Origin: Pontederia crassipes
Lineage: Eukaryota > Streptophyta > Magnoliopsida > Commelinales > Pontederiaceae
Assembly (NCBI GenBank): GCA_030549335.1
Contig: CM060189.1
Coordinates: 31,457,001-31,521,000, forward strand
DNA: 64,000 nucleotides
Direction: 5' to 3'
Shown: one piece after another, positions 38,163-51,109 of the stretch
Layout: the number at the start of each line of letters is the position of its first letter
Numbering within the stretch: position 1 is the first letter of the stretch
Notes under the pieces: model-generated
Told to the model about the DNA's origin: nothing
Seen by the model: the letters and a program-made list of their open reading frames with translations, nothing else
The model's database searches: none
Made by a program: the position numbers and the translations under genes

Positions 38163-38500
38163 GTACATGCATGCAGTAGACTGATGCTGATCAAATATAT
38201 TACTTTGACCAAATATTACGAGTTATCTACTCCGACAAGTATATTTGTGTTTTAAGCAAATTTATGATGATTTATTTTCCAAGACACCTGGAAAAAACTG
38301 TTCAAATGAATTTATTTCCTTGTGTAAACAGGTACATGCATGCAGTAGACTGATGCTGATCAAATATATTACTTTGACCAAATATTACGAGTTATCTACT
38401 CCGACAAGTATATTTGTGTTTTAAGCAAATTTATGATGATTTATTTTCCAAGACACCTGGAAAAAACTGTTCAAATGAATTTATTTCCTTGTGTAAACAG
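38163..38500. repeat. Perfect 169-bp tandem duplication (two copies)
   Basis: The unit at 38163-38331 is followed directly by a second copy at 38332-38500, both starting GTACATGCATGCAGTAGACT and ending TTGTGTAAACAG. I see no difference between the copies, so the duplication is recent, or an assembly artefact. The unit holds no ORF. Confidence 0.92.
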
Positions 38501-40948
38501 GAAAAGAGAAAGGTAAGAAAAGAATATATTGATGGAACCACACACAGAAGAAGCAAAAGGTTAGACAAAAGCTTACAACGCTGATGTCACCATGTCCCAA
38601 AACCTTAGACAAAAGTTTGCCCTCAAAACTCCAATCCAATACACCCTTTGTACGTACCCTGACATACCTTGTCAAACTCGCCAACGTAACACACGTAGCT
38701 TAGCGGCACAGACGACAGAGAGAGAGAGAAAGAGAAAGAGAAAGAGAGAGGTGATGATAGCTTGTGCTTCATTCGAGGCAGTTGTCTTAGCTGTGAGGCC
38801 AAAGAATCCAAGTTCATGGTCTGGTAATCCATTACTCCCGAGATGAGAGCTTTACCCTGGCCTTTGTAATTATTATATTTCTCAAACTTCTAAGACAGAG
38901 CGAGATGAGACGAGAGAGAGTGAAAAGAAGAAAAGAGGAGGAGAAAATAATAGAATAGTCCTTTTCAATTAATAGCTTTCTTCTCTTTAAACATATGTTT
39001 ATTTTTCCACTATTGCTTTCTGGTTGCAGGCGGCGCCGCTCTCAAAAGCAAAGAAGGACGTATGCTAATTAAAGAGGGTGGAAGCCATTATCATCACTCT
39101 GAATGCTTTTAGGAAGCTACAGTTACAGTGGTCGCAAGATTATCATTACTTGCAAAAGATAGTTTTTTTAGTACACCAACTTTTTCTCAAGTTAGGGAAG
39201 ACTTAAGAACAAACTAGGGAGAGTAATAAATTTGTCTTTCCGAGCATTAAATTAGAGACTTTTGTGGCTTTGTTATCATGCCATGTGCGCAAGAAACAGT
39301 TCAAGTCTGAATGCTTGTTATTTATGCGCAAGATATTGACATTTGGGATATTAATAAACATATAGAAAAAGATGGCGTATAGATAAATAAGACAATTTTG
39401 TTTTTAAAAATATGGATCAATATAAATGATACTAGCTCTGTTCATTTCTGTAATATTTGTTCAAGAGTAAACAGAATTAAATATTTGTTATCCCTGCTGA
39501 ACACTCGATTTCTGCTTTATTTGGTTGACAACTAGTTAAAAGATCTCAAACCTGAATTTTGTGACACAACCAAAGATATTGGTCAAGTTTGCTGATTCAA
39601 TGAGCTTAATATCTGTACAATACATGTTATAGATAAATAATTAGTTACAAGAAGGGACAAAACAAACATTAATCATTTATGAAAGGAAAAAAAACAATGT
39701 CATGTTGGAATTTTAAGAGTGAGGAGCCTCCTGCTGCTTCAATCATAACAAAAGTTCAAGCAAGTTGCAAAATGACCAAACTATTTCTGCATGTTCCTGA
39801 TCTCAATCAAGTGAGTTGTCCAAATATGCAGCAGATTATGTCTCTTTCGGGTCCTAATAATTAATTTCGTGCCCTCTCAAATGATGGAAAAGTAAAACGT
39901 GATGCATCACGCCAATTGACTCTTCCAAAGGGGAGTGAAAAATTACAATTTTGGTAAAATCGGATCGCGAACCAGGGTCGAATTCCATCTGGTTTACTAC
40001 AAAAATTAGAAGGGCATTAATTTCAACATAAAATCGATGAATTAGAGAACCGGATGAAAAACCAGTTCAACGTAAAATCGAAAAGAAAAACCAAGTTTAT
40101 TGAAAAAAAGAAAGTAAAAAAAAAGAAAAGAAATTGATATACTTACCTTAGTTTTGATTATAAAACATTGAAAAACAACACTGGTAGATTGCTCTGCAAG
40201 ATAAAGCTTGCCTTGTAAGTTTTGATTGTGATAGGAAAATTACTTTTCAAAATTGCATACTTACTTGACTGTTCCAACAATTAATCCAAGGAAGGATTCA
40301 ATAAAGGTTTTAAATCCTAGATAAATCGTGACATAAACCAATTAAAATAACACTCATTTCGAACAAGATTATGAAGCATTTCAAACACTGGTCACAACAA
40401 TACAAATATAAAATCATGTTGATAATACTTTGAATTTGAAATTCTTATATGATGAGCATATGTAGTCAGGCGCTTTAGCAAAATTTCTCTACGGAGTCTC
40501 ACTGCTCGATCAGTGAGCCTGGGGTCTAGGAGAATTTAGGGAATTCCCTACGGTGCTCGAGGGCGGAGCTCCCGAAACTTAGACAATTTTAGGATTTTTC
40601 TTTTTCGATTTTGTATTGGAGTTCCCTGTATAAATTTCATGACGATTGAATTATACAACATTTACATTTGCTATACTTTCATGTAATAAAATACTTTTGA
40701 TATATTAATACACCTACAAGTAAGTCACTTGAAATTTTTAAACCTCCGGTAAAAAGTTTTGCGTACCCATTGTCTTAGTTTCTTTTATCTTCGTAATAAT
40801 ATGCACACTTGTTCTGTTGTTAGCCTATTCTTATATATTATTCTTTAAATGAATTATAATTTACATTTCTTTTGATATCTTTATAATTAATATTATTAGT
40901 TTTCCTTCATTCTTTACTTGGAATATTCTTGAGTAATATTTTAATATA
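38501..40948. other. Spacer without recognised genes
   Basis: A GA-rich microsatellite lies at about 38716-38750 and again near 38895-38945. No ORF with a recognisable domain is present. Confidence 0.45.
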
Positions 40949-41601
40949 AGGTTATTTCTTTATACCTCCCCTATTTGGGGCGGGGAACACCTCCCCCGCC
41001 CCCAACCCCGTCGTCCGCCCCCCGCCCCCGCCCCCGCCCCTGCCCCGAATACCCAGTCGGAGGGAGGGGGGATTTTATTCTCCGCCCTGATCCCTACGGG
41101 GCCTTCGAATTCTCGAATTTTTTTATTAAAAAATATGAAAAAATAGAATGTGAGTAATTGAAAAAGATTAAAAAAATCAAATTTAAAAAAGTTAATGGTG
41201 ATTGAAATCACCTCTGCACTGTGCGCAGAGGTGAATCAAATCACCTCTACGCACACTTGTGCGCAGAGGTGATCGCCCTCGAGTCGATGACTACGATGGC
41301 GGCCCTCGAGTCGACGACGATGGTGGCCCTCGAGTTGACAACGATGATGGCCCTCGACATCGACGACGACCGAATTGACCCGCCCTTGACCAGATCGACG
41401 ATGTCCTCGATGATCTACAACGCCCTCGACGACGATGACAACGCCCTCAACGACGACGATGGCACTGCCCTCGACGACGATGACACCTCCCTCGACCGGC
41501 GAAGGGACGCTGGCGGTCAACGGCTGACGGCCAAATGTTGGAGTGGAGAGTTTTGTGAGGCTGCTGTTTAGGGAGGAAGAAAGAGAAGTTAGGGTTTTAT
41601 G

Positions 41602-41650
<49 letters not shown>

Positions 41651-42179
41651 AAATGGACGGTTGAGATGAAATCTAATGAATATAATTATAATAAATTATT
41701 AATTAAAAAAATAGTTCACTCCGCCCCGATCCCCGAAAGGGGGGCGGGGCAGTTTGGCCCCCATCCCTGCCCCCACGGGGGAAAAATCCCCGTATGCGGG
41801 GCCCCGAACGGAGAATCCACACGGGGCCCTGCGGGTTGCGGGGAATATTGCCATCCCTAGTGGGGGTGAGGACGGGGGGTGGGGGTTCCTACGATCTTAC
41901 GCTGATGAGATTGTGCAGGGGCGTCGCCCTCCTCGTGCACACCGATCACATTTTTATTTATTATATTATATTATTTTAAACTTTTAAATATTAAAAGAGA
42001 TGGAGAATGGTAGTTTAGTTATTTAATAAATAAAAAAATGATGGGAGAGTTAACAAAATTAGACAGATGGATTAAATTGAAAATCGAGGATAATTTAGGG
42101 TGGCGCTAAGGTGAATTCATATATTAGGATTATATATGAAAAATCACAATAGTTTAGGAGAGATATAAAGAAATAACCC
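40949..42179. mobile_element. Second MULE-like element
   Basis: The left end AGGTTATTTCTTTATACCTC and the inverted right end GGGTTATTTCTTTATATCTC match over about 22 bp and share the GGTTATTTC start of the Pack-MULE at 28.3 kb. The flanks TTTAATATA (40940-40948) and TCTAATATA (42180-42188) agree in 8 of 9 bases, fitting a 9-bp duplication. Beyond the first 22 bp the two arms differ: the right arm keeps the family sequence, the left turns at once into GC-rich DNA, so the left arm looks replaced. The interior has GC-rich patches (40975-41100 and 41720-41890), an Asp-rich frame from GAC repeats (41270-41490) and a (TA)n tract at about 41602-41648. No transposase. Confidence 0.6.
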
Positions 42180-42799
42180 TCTAATATATTATTTTCTCTG
42201 TGTTACTTGCCTTTATTATAAATAATGATATGCATTAATTAAGCAATTACAACTTTTCTTAACACATATTAAAGTAGTACGATTCTCCGCTCTCTTTTTT
42301 TGCTTTGATCGAGATGGGTTATGTGTAAATTCCAATCTAACTAATTTTACACTTAGATCTCAAAATTGAAGTTCGATTTTTTTTCTTTTCTGCATGACTT
42401 CTGAACCAATAAGAGAGCTTAATCTAGCAGTGATGCTAAATCCATTCTTAGCACATAATTTGATATTAACAACAAACTTGATGATAACGATTATCTCATT
42501 TGATTCACAACATTTAACGTGAAGTGTCCCATAAAAAAATAAGCATATCCTCACCAAACCAAAAGAACAATGGAATGTTGACAAGGACTAGATCATCTCT
42601 GTCATGTTACTTTGTCGCTAAATAAATCATAGCTTATAAGTTAGCCAATATTATATGAGAGGTGGTCCAAGATTTTACTATCATAAGACAATCTATTTCA
42701 TCTTTATAAGGTCCTCTGAAGACATCTACTCATGCAAAAAAAAAAAAACAACGCTTAGTAGATTATTTTGGGACCTTGAATAACATTTAAAATAAGTAG

Positions 42800-43230
42800 T
42801 ATATTAGTATATCTATCAACCTCTTTATATATACCAGGACGTTGATGAGCTATGTGAACCAACTAGGTCCATTCATTTTTTCTCCAATCTTGGTCTTGCA
42901 TATAAATCAATCAACGATCAACTAATGACATATGAAACTATTTCAAACCCTAAAGAAATCTATGCTTTATTGATTATTTATCTTCTCCCACATATGATTT
43001 TGCTCTTGTTACATGTGGAAGGGGTTGCCAAATTTTTTTATAAAGACAGAAGTCATGATCATAAATGAGGGCAATACTCTAAGTAATGCGACAAATTCTT
43101 TTATGAGCAACATTCCAACCACCTGTTTAAATGTTATTGAAAAAAGTTTGGATATGTTGTTGATCACTCGAAATTCATGTTATCATTGCTAATGAGTGAT
43201 ATTTTGATATCAAATAAGAATATGACCAAT
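42800..43230 (+). mobile_element. Possible Copia gag fossil
   Basis: The plus strand gives broken stretches such as GLAYKSINDQLMTYETISN and a later Cys/His-containing part, reminiscent of plant Copia gag (UBN2) and its zinc knuckle. It is old and broken in many places. The identification is tentative. Confidence 0.35.
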
Positions 43231-43950
43231 GACGGAGGCAGGTGGATGCTTATGGGTGCATGTGCATCCATTGAATAAATATTTTAGTTTTAGCAGTTTG
43301 AGACATCCAACTATTTGCTCTTATGGTTTGATGTGTTAAGGAATCTTAGATAGGGTGCAAGTTAGAATCCCTTACTATTAACAATATGTAATTGCCTATT
43401 TTATTTCAATAATAAGCATACCATTTATTTTATAAATTTTATATAATAGAAAATAGAATAGTATTTTATAATTGCCTATTTTAAATTTTATAATTTCATG
43501 AATACTATTTATTTTTATTATAATAATAGAAAATATAAATTACATTTTATTAATTATAATAAACTTTATTTGTCACTTTTAAGTTGTACATTTATGCTTA
43601 TATTTGATAATAAATATATTTGTCTTAATTAATTTTTAATAATTTCATAGAAATAATATTTATTTATATTATCATAATAGAAATATATATTACATTTTAA
43701 AATTTATTTCTCTTTAAGTTATGCATTTATGCTTATTATATTAGGGATAATTATTTTTTACATAGCTTGATAAAATAATACACTCCACAATTTATGCTCC
43801 TTCCTTGGATCTCACATATACTTGCTCGTAACTCTCACTACATGAGCAATATAAATGCGAATCATAGTATACATGGAATTGCCAACTGTTGATGCATATG
43901 AAATCTTTTGCATGTGTGCATGTTTTATTTTTGTTTTGGGCGATTGCTCC

Positions 43951-44230
43951 TTAGAAAATTTCAAGTGACTTGCCCAGAGTGTCTAGAGTGACTTGACATC
44001 TTACATAAAAAATTCTTTCCAACACCTTTTCCACATATACTTCTTGTGTCAACTTCAATGTATCTACTTTTTTGTCTCGAACAATCTCCATCTCATGTAT
44101 CTTCTTAGCATATCTCAAGTCATTTATCTCAGACACACTTGATAATTATTTTTTGAAGCCTTTTGATTTCCACCATATCCGAATCTCTGATAAGCATATC
44201 ATTCATATACAACAGTAAGGTGAATGAGAT
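43951..44230 (-). mobile_element. Copia reverse transcriptase fossil fragment
   Basis: The minus strand carries AKKIHEMEIVRDKKVDTLKL and KVLERIF, matching the stretch after the reverse-transcriptase active site in plant Copia elements (consensus like EAKKILGMEI). Only this short part is present and it is broken. No LTRs of its own were found. It lies just outside the CACTA element and belongs to a different insertion from the Copia at 46.1-50.0 kb. Confidence 0.6.
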
Positions 44231-44343
44231 GGCATATCATTCATATCATTCATATACAACAGTGGGTGTCATGCAAGGTGTAGACTATTCTTAGCAGAAA
44301 TAATGGTAGATGAGAATGAAACATCATCCGTACACAACGATGT

Positions 44344-44572
44344 GCCCATGGATGATTACTATTAAGAAGATAGAGTGAATGAGATGATTGATGTGGCCGA
44401 TGGAGTTGAGAATTTTCAATTGGTCGATGCCGCTGAGCTAATGGAAGAGTTCAATTCAAATGTCCTCTTGAATGTGAACTTCGATAATTTCATTGATAAT
44501 GACTCGAACCAAGATTATAGCGACGATGATGAAGATGATGAAAATGAATCAGAATACGAAACAAATGAATGA
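44344..44572 (+). pseudogene. Acidic ORF, possible tail of a CACTA protein
   Basis: From 44375 it reads MNEMIDVADGVENFQLVDAA, then a run of Asp/Glu (DYSDDDEDDENESEYETNE) to a stop. The upstream frame is also partly open. Such acidic tails occur at the C termini of CACTA transposases, and the position before the Transposase_24-type gene fits, but there is no diagnostic motif. Confidence 0.3.
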
Positions 44573-46141
44573 ATCCCGTAGTTATTCTAATGACATAAGC
44601 TTTTTACTTTTTTTTTAAGTTATATATGGTTACTTGTAATAAGAGAAGTTTCTTTCTTTTTTTTTTCAGTCATGGTTAATAGGGTCGAGCATCTGGGTCA
44701 TCTTGCTCTTCCAGGCGTTCACTCTAGATGAGTCAGCCATCACAACCACCGGGTAATATATTTATTGTGAGCTGCTTATTTATAGTTGATTATAATATTT
44801 AAATTCCTTTTTTTAATAATATCAGTTCCTCCGTCGTCGACGGGGCACGTAGCCAGATCGTCACATAATAGGCGATCCATTGGTGGGTCTACTGAGCGTA
44901 TCACTCCAGGTACGTAACACATTGTAGGCAATAGATAGTATGAGTTAAAGTTTTTTTAAATATTTTGCTTTTGTGACAATTGCTCCACCGTCGACGAGGA
45001 ACATAGTCGGTACGTCTCGATCGCATGACCACGATCGTCATGTCACACTAGGTTATTTTTTGTATATTACTTAATTTTATGTAGGAGCCAAATTTTATGT
45101 ATTTTCTTGTGATGGCAGTTATTACCCCACCACCACCGTCGAGAATACCAGACGCTTCACCACAATCTAGCGTTGGCGAGCGACATCTTACACCAGGTGA
45201 TATATTTATCGTTATTGACATTTCTCAATTAATTATATTAATTATTTTTTAATAATGTCAGTTGTTACGTCGCTGATAGCACAAGCACCTGACTCAATTC
45301 ATTCAGACGAGCGGACTGCTACTGATCATGCGGTACACATCAATCAAGGTGAGAACATTATTATACATCTATCAATTATCACAATTTTAATTTGGTATGA
45401 CACTAATGATTTATTATGTATTAGGGCTCGTAGCTGATGTCGGACCTTCACAGCCTACCCCAGCTGTACTGGATGATGATTCATCTTCAAGTGATGAAGA
45501 GGGGTTACACGATAATGGGGTGGTCACTGTGAATAATATTGCTCGACCGTAAGTTAAATAAGTTGTACAAATTTTGTTATAGTTTTGGTTTTTATTGAAA
45601 ATTAATTATTCTTTGTAATTGGCAGGATCACTTTCTTACCCGTTTGTACCGTGCGGGATGACAGTGCTCTCATTCTTTCCCACTTGCCGAAAGGGGCAAG
45701 ATCCTGAAAAGATGTCCCAATTCAAGTGCGAGATGACATCTTTCGAGTCTTTACGGTACGATCTTCTATTTGGGTAATTCGATTTATATTTATTTTAAAA
45801 TTACTAAGTTTTAACGTTCTATTTGTAGGAGGCAAATTGGTTTCATCCGGATCTTAGTTTAGGGACGATCCGAAGAGCTTTTGAGGAGGTCGCTACGAAA
45901 TCGATTATACAAGTTTCGCAAGGTCGTCATGTCCGCCGGCCTCACTTTGGAGCAGGACATACAAAGATGCCCAAGACATATTAGGTGCTCGGTTTGGGAG
46001 TCCCTTTGTAGAAAGTGGTAAGTATGTATACTTTTACATTATTTTTATGAAAATTATAATTTTTTTAAAAGTATAAGTATTTGATGTTCATGAAGGACGG
46101 ATGAACGATGGCAAAGGAAGTCGGAAAAGGCAAGAGTTAAC

Positions 46142-46828
46142 TGCTAGGATTTCTGCACGAGAGAAATTATGCACCGCGAAAAAACTCGAGAAATTTAAGG
46201 CAACACATAATTTTATTAGATGGAAGAAACAGAAGATGATTACAAGATCAGATGATCCAGGATTGTCGAGGATAGTCTTACAAGCTTTGATTACATGTCC
46301 TTTTATAGGGCCTTAGAGAAACAACTCCTACTCTAACTTAAGGACCTAATCCTACTAGGCATGCAAACCCCTTCTCTAGAAAAATCTCCTTGGTGTAGGA
46401 GTAAAAATTTGACTTCCTGAAGTCCCTGAAGAATCCAGCCCCCTTCAAAGTCCATCTTGAAGTTCAATTCGGCCAGACCTCCTGTCTAGCACCCTACCAA
46501 GCTCGGACGCGCCCGAGGCGTGCCCGCCAGGGCAGTCCTAGTCCCACTCGGACTAGGACAAGTCCTAGATGACCCCTTCACATCTTCAGCCCTTTTAGGA
46601 GTAGATCTTCGACTCCAAGTGCCCCTCGATCCAAGAAGGAAGCTTGGCTCTCCAAAAATCCATCATGTCCTTCTCGACATCGAAAACCGGTCGACTCCTA
46701 TTCATACTAAAAGTAGGAATCCTTCCGACCCTGCACTTCTCATCCAAGCATCTCTCGAAGTCTCTCTATTATTTCTTTGGATCCAAACAGATTTTCAGTT
46801 AAAATAGGATTCAAGGTATTATTTAACA
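46142..46828 (-). repeat. Copia 3' LTR
   Basis: About 687 bp, aligned along its full length with the LTR at 49335-50020. Its ends read TGCTAG and TTAACA on the plus strand. Confidence 0.9.
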
Positions 46829-49334
46829 AATCTCCACCTTGAATTGAATCCTACAATCAGACATCTAACACTCTCTGCCGTTGCCAATCCCTGTTCTGAT
46901 TTTGCACATGCGATAGCATCCTTGTAGCTTGATCTGGCGATTCCCCTTCAATTACTTGGAATGCATATGTAACCATGTCCTCAAAGTCATAATGCTTAGG
47001 AGGACCTACTTGCATGCGAGCACGTCCTGTAGCTAGACTTGTCGTTGCTTCTTCTGCTTGCTCCTCAGACTTTGGTTGTTCAACCTGATGAGATTCTTCT
47101 GATCCATTCTGAATTTGAGTTAATCTAAACTTCACCTGTTTGTTGACACCCTCCTCTGCTGAGTCAATATCTGATTTCTGCTTGAGCATAGACATCTCAT
47201 CAAATGATATATTAATATTGTGAATAACCTTCTGCTCTGAGGGAGACCAAATTCTGAAGCCTTTTACACCTGCACCATATCCCACAAAGACTTCTTTTTT
47301 GGCCCTTGGTTCCATCTTTCCTTCGCTGACGTGATAATATGCTGGACAACCAAACACTTTCAGATTAGTATAATCAACGGGATTTCTTGACCATACCTCA
47401 ATGAAAGTCTTCAGATCGATCGCGGTTGCAGGACTTCGATTGACAAGGTAGCATGCTGTGCTAACAGCCTCAGTCCAGAATGACTTGTTTAGTCCGAAAT
47501 TAGAGAGCATGCACCGTGCCCTCTCCAGAAGAGTTCTGTTCATGCGTTCTGCTACATCATTCTGCTGTGGTGTATCTCTGACGGTGTGATGTCTAGCAAT
47601 GTCTTCATCCTTGCAGAATCGATCAAATTTAGACGAATAGAACTCCAAGTCGTTATCGGTACGAAAATGTTTCACTTTTCTCGATGTCTGATTCTCCATC
47701 AGAGTCTTCCATTGTTTGAAAGCTTCAAATGCCTCGCTCTTGTGCTTCATCATGAATACTCATGTCATCCTTGAGTAATCATCTATCACAGCTAGGAAGT
47801 ATTTAGAACCTCCTAGAGATGGAACACAAGAGGGTCCCCAATAGTCAGCGTGGATGTAATCGAGTGTTGCCTTCGTCTTGTGCACGACTTTGCTGAATTG
47901 GTCATTTTTGTTTGCCAAAAACACAGTTCTTGCAGAATCCGATTTCAGATATCTTTTGACCATCTAAAAGATTGCGCTTGTTGAGGATGTTCATTTCTTT
48001 CTGACTCATATGTCCAAGTCGCATGTGCCACAAATTGAATGCTTCTGATTCTGATTTGGACAAACTATCTACTGCAGCCATGCCAAAAATTATTGTGCCT
48101 TCTAGTATATACAAGGACTTTTGCCTGACTCCTCTTATGACTTTAACATCATCCTTGGTGATCGTGAGAACATTTTCTGCGGCATCCATCCGACATTCCT
48201 TGGAGTTCAGAACTCCTAATGATATTAGATTTTTCTTCAGTTGCGGAACATGACGGACCTCTATCAATGTCCTCACCCAATTGTCATGAGTTCTGATCTG
48301 AATTGAGCTGATTCCAACTATTTTACAGGCTGTATCATTGCCCATGATGACATTTTCGCCATCAATATTCTGATAAGTTGAAAATCACTCTCTGTGCGGA
48401 GTCATATGATAAGAACATCCTGAGTCGAGAATCCAATTATCTTCCGAACATCTCTGATTAGATACCATAAGAGCCAAATTATCATCAGATTCACTATTTT
48501 GATGAGCTACTGCAGCAACCGTATCTTTCTTCTTCTTCTTAGAGCAATCCTTCTTCCAATGACCTGATTCTTTGCAGTAGTTGCAGATGTCCTTCGGATT
48601 GATGTTCTTCTTTGGCTTACCCTTTTTAGGGTTTGTCTTCTTTGCGGTTGTTACCAACCCTGCGGCCTGAATTTCCACAGCCTTGCCAGACGCTCTATGA
48701 CGAAGTTCACGAGTATGTAGACTCGATCTTATTTCTTCCAGAGTAATTGTGTCTCTTTCAATAATAACAGATTGTACGAAATTTTTGTACGACAGAGGAA
48801 GAGACACCAACAGAAGTAGGGTAGCATCTTCATCTTCAATCTTCACATCTATATTTCGTAATTTCATCAATAGAGTATTCATCTGATCAAGATGATCTTT
48901 CAAAGGGGTACCTTCTTGCATGCGGAGGGCGAACAAACGTTGCTTTAACAGGAACTTGTTGGTAAGAGACTTGGTCATGTAGAGACTCTCAAGTTTCGAC
49001 TACAGACCAACCGCCGTTTCTTGATCAGTGACTTCGATAATCACCTCGTCCGCCAGACACAATAGGATTATAGAGTGCGCCTTCTCTTCCCGTGTCGTCT
49101 AACTTGCGAGGTCAGACTCTTTTTCTTTGCCCATCGAGTCTCCCTCCTTTGATTTGTTCTTCGGCATGTTCGCGAGCGGCGCCCAAACTCCTTATTGTTT
49201 CAGAAGTGCCCTTATCTTGATCTGCCAGATACTGAAACTATTTCGTCTCGTAAACTTCTCGATGTTCACGTTGTGCGATGTCATCTCTACGCCTGACCGA
49301 TGATCAGTGATGAAGCCTCGCTCTGATACCAGTT

Positions 49335-50020
49335 TGTTAGGATTTCTACACGAGAGAAATTACGCATCGCGAGAAAATTCGAGAAATTTAAGGCGACGCA
49401 GAATTTTATTAGATGGAAGAAATAGAAGAGGATCACAAAATCAGATGACTCAGATTGTCCAGGATAGTCTTACAAGCCTTGATTACATGTCCTTTTATAG
49501 GGCCTTGGAGAAACAACTCATACTCTAACTTAAGGACCTAATCCTACTAGGCATGCAAGCCCCTTCTCTGAAAAAATCTCCTTGGAGTAGGAGTAGAAAT
49601 CTGACTTCTTGAAGTCCATGAAGAATCCAGCCCCCTTCAAAGTCTATCTTGAAGTTCAATTCGGCCAGGCCTCCTGCCTGACACCCTGCCAAGCTCGGAC
49701 GCGCCCGAGACGTGCCCGCCATGGCAGTCCTAGTCCCACTCAGACTAGGACAAGTCCTAGATGGCCCCTTCACATCTTCAGCCCTTCTAGGAGTAGATCT
49801 TCGACTTCAAGTGCCCCTCGGTCCAAGAAGGAAGCTTGGCTCTCCAAGAATCCGCCATGTCCTTCTCGACATCGAAAACCGGTCGACTCCTATTCCTACT
49901 AGGAGTAGGAATCCTTCCGACCCTGCACTTCTTGTCCAAGCATCTCTCGAAGTCTCCCTATTACTTCTTTGGATCCAAACAGATTTTCAGTTAAAGTAGG
50001 ATTCAAGACATTATTTAACA
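49335..50020 (-). repeat. Copia 5' LTR
   Basis: About 686 bp, ends TGTTAG and TTAACA on the plus strand. The primer-binding site TGGTATCAGAGC (minus strand) lies directly beside it at about 49318-49331. Confidence 0.9.
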
Positions 50021-50933
50021 TTAATCATCTTTCGAAGCCCGATGCTCACATTCACACAGGGGGATCGATGCGATTTTACGAGCATCGACGACACATGATA
50101 ATTTACATATAAATTTAATTAATCAAACTTTTGACTTATACTTATGTTATCAAATTTGAAACTTTATTATAGGAGGAGAAATAATGTGGTCCCGTAGACT
50201 TTCGTGTGGTCTATGAGGCCACGCATAAGAGCCGGAAGACAAACGACTTAATCACGCCCACTGCTCGTAGGCTTCTGGTAAGTCTCATGATATGGTCATT
50301 TGGTTGTTGTCATTAGTGCACTATTTTTGAAATACATAATGTTTAAATTTTATAGGATGAGTATAATGCGAAAATGACTGAAAAGTATGGAGATGATCCG
50401 AGTACTCAGCCATCAGGTAATGTTTCTTCGTTGGTTTAGTCATATTTTTAATTTACGTGTTTCTTGATATATAATTTATATATTATATGATTGTATAATT
50501 TTTCAATTTCGCAGAGGACCCTACTGTTTGGGAGGAGGTGGCCGGCACGACACGAGGGGATACTTGCGTGGCCTCGGTACAGTCGCTCAGATACCTAGGA
50601 TGATTGGAGAAAATGCAGGAGGTGCATCTGCTCCGAGCTCATCCGCTGCACCTGATCTGACGCAGCTATCGTAGCAGTTATCGACGCAGATATTGCAGCA
50701 GGTGTCGCAGTAGTTGGGTCCTCTATTGCAGGCGATTCAGGGATTGATCTCGACGCAGAATCCAACTCCGCGAGGCCATGGACCGAGCACGTCTGGGTCG
50801 AACGTCCAGAATGATAACAATAACTCCCAACCTAGGATAGAAAATAAACTATGCATTTGTTACTTATAGACTTAAACATACATATAGTTTGTTAGTTCGG
50901 TTTAGTAGTTTTCGTATTCTTATGTTATATATT

Positions 50934-51030
50934 ATGCCTGTGATGGTTTTATATTGCCTGTGATGGTTTTATATTGCCTGTGATGATTTTATATTGCATG
51001 TGATGCTTTTATATTGTCTGTGATGAATAT
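50934..51030. repeat. 20-bp minisatellite, about five copies
   Basis: The unit TGCCTGTGATGGTTTTATAT repeats with a period of exactly 20 bp, the later copies carrying one to three changes. It lies between the end of the Transposase_24-type gene and the subterminal repeats of the CACTA element. Confidence 0.85.
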
Positions 51031-51109
51031 CAATGCATTTTGAGATGCATTATAAATTGTATGATGCGGGAAGGAAAAAATGAGACTGGGGCGAGTAAAA
51101 AAAAATATG

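Larger units (their letters stand above)
46142..50020 (-). mobile_element. Copia LTR retrotransposon fossil, defective, inside the CACTA element
   Basis: The element lies on the minus strand with two LTRs of about 687 bp. Flanks TTAAC and TTAAT resemble a 5-bp target duplication with one difference. Next to the upstream LTR is TGGTATCAGAGC, the primer-binding site for initiator methionine tRNA; a purine-rich tract adjoins the other LTR. Parts recognised in order: gag with a zinc knuckle (CNYCKESGHWKKDC), an aspartic protease site (WILDSGCSYHMT) and integrase (HHTVRDTPQQNDVAERMNRT). No reverse transcriptase or RNase H part is recognised, so it is incomplete and non-autonomous. By eye the LTRs differ by roughly 5-9 percent, suggesting an insertion a few million years old. 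Confidence 0.92.
44826..50620 (+). pseudogene. Transposase_24-type gene of the CACTA element, interrupted
   Basis: A series of small exons: 44826-44909, a degenerate one near 44981-45050, 45119-45196, 45262-45348 and 45425-45549, all starting in phase 1, each coding about 26-30 Ser/Pro-rich residues (PPSSTGHVARSSHNRRS, PPPPSRIPDASPQSS), the last acidic (DDDSSSSDEEG). Then comes ITFLPV, VPIQVRDDIFRVFT and WFHPDLSLGTIRRAFEEV, matching the core of plant Transposase_24 proteins. After the Copia insertion the gene resumes at about 50175: DFRVVYEATHKSRKTNDLIT, RLLDEYNAKMTEKYGDDPS, DPTVWEEVAGTTRGD. These proteins accompany CACTA transposases; their biochemical role is not settled. Stops and lost splice sites show decay apart from the insertion. 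Confidence 0.6.

Noticed and set aside
41221-41571. 116-codon frame with Asp runs
   Set aside because: It arises from GAC/GAT repeats in the interior of a MULE; no start context, intron or domain.
43230-43400. Possible SINE (stretch with a weak B-box-like GTGCAAGTTAGAATCC)
   Set aside because: No A box, tail or target duplication could be defined.
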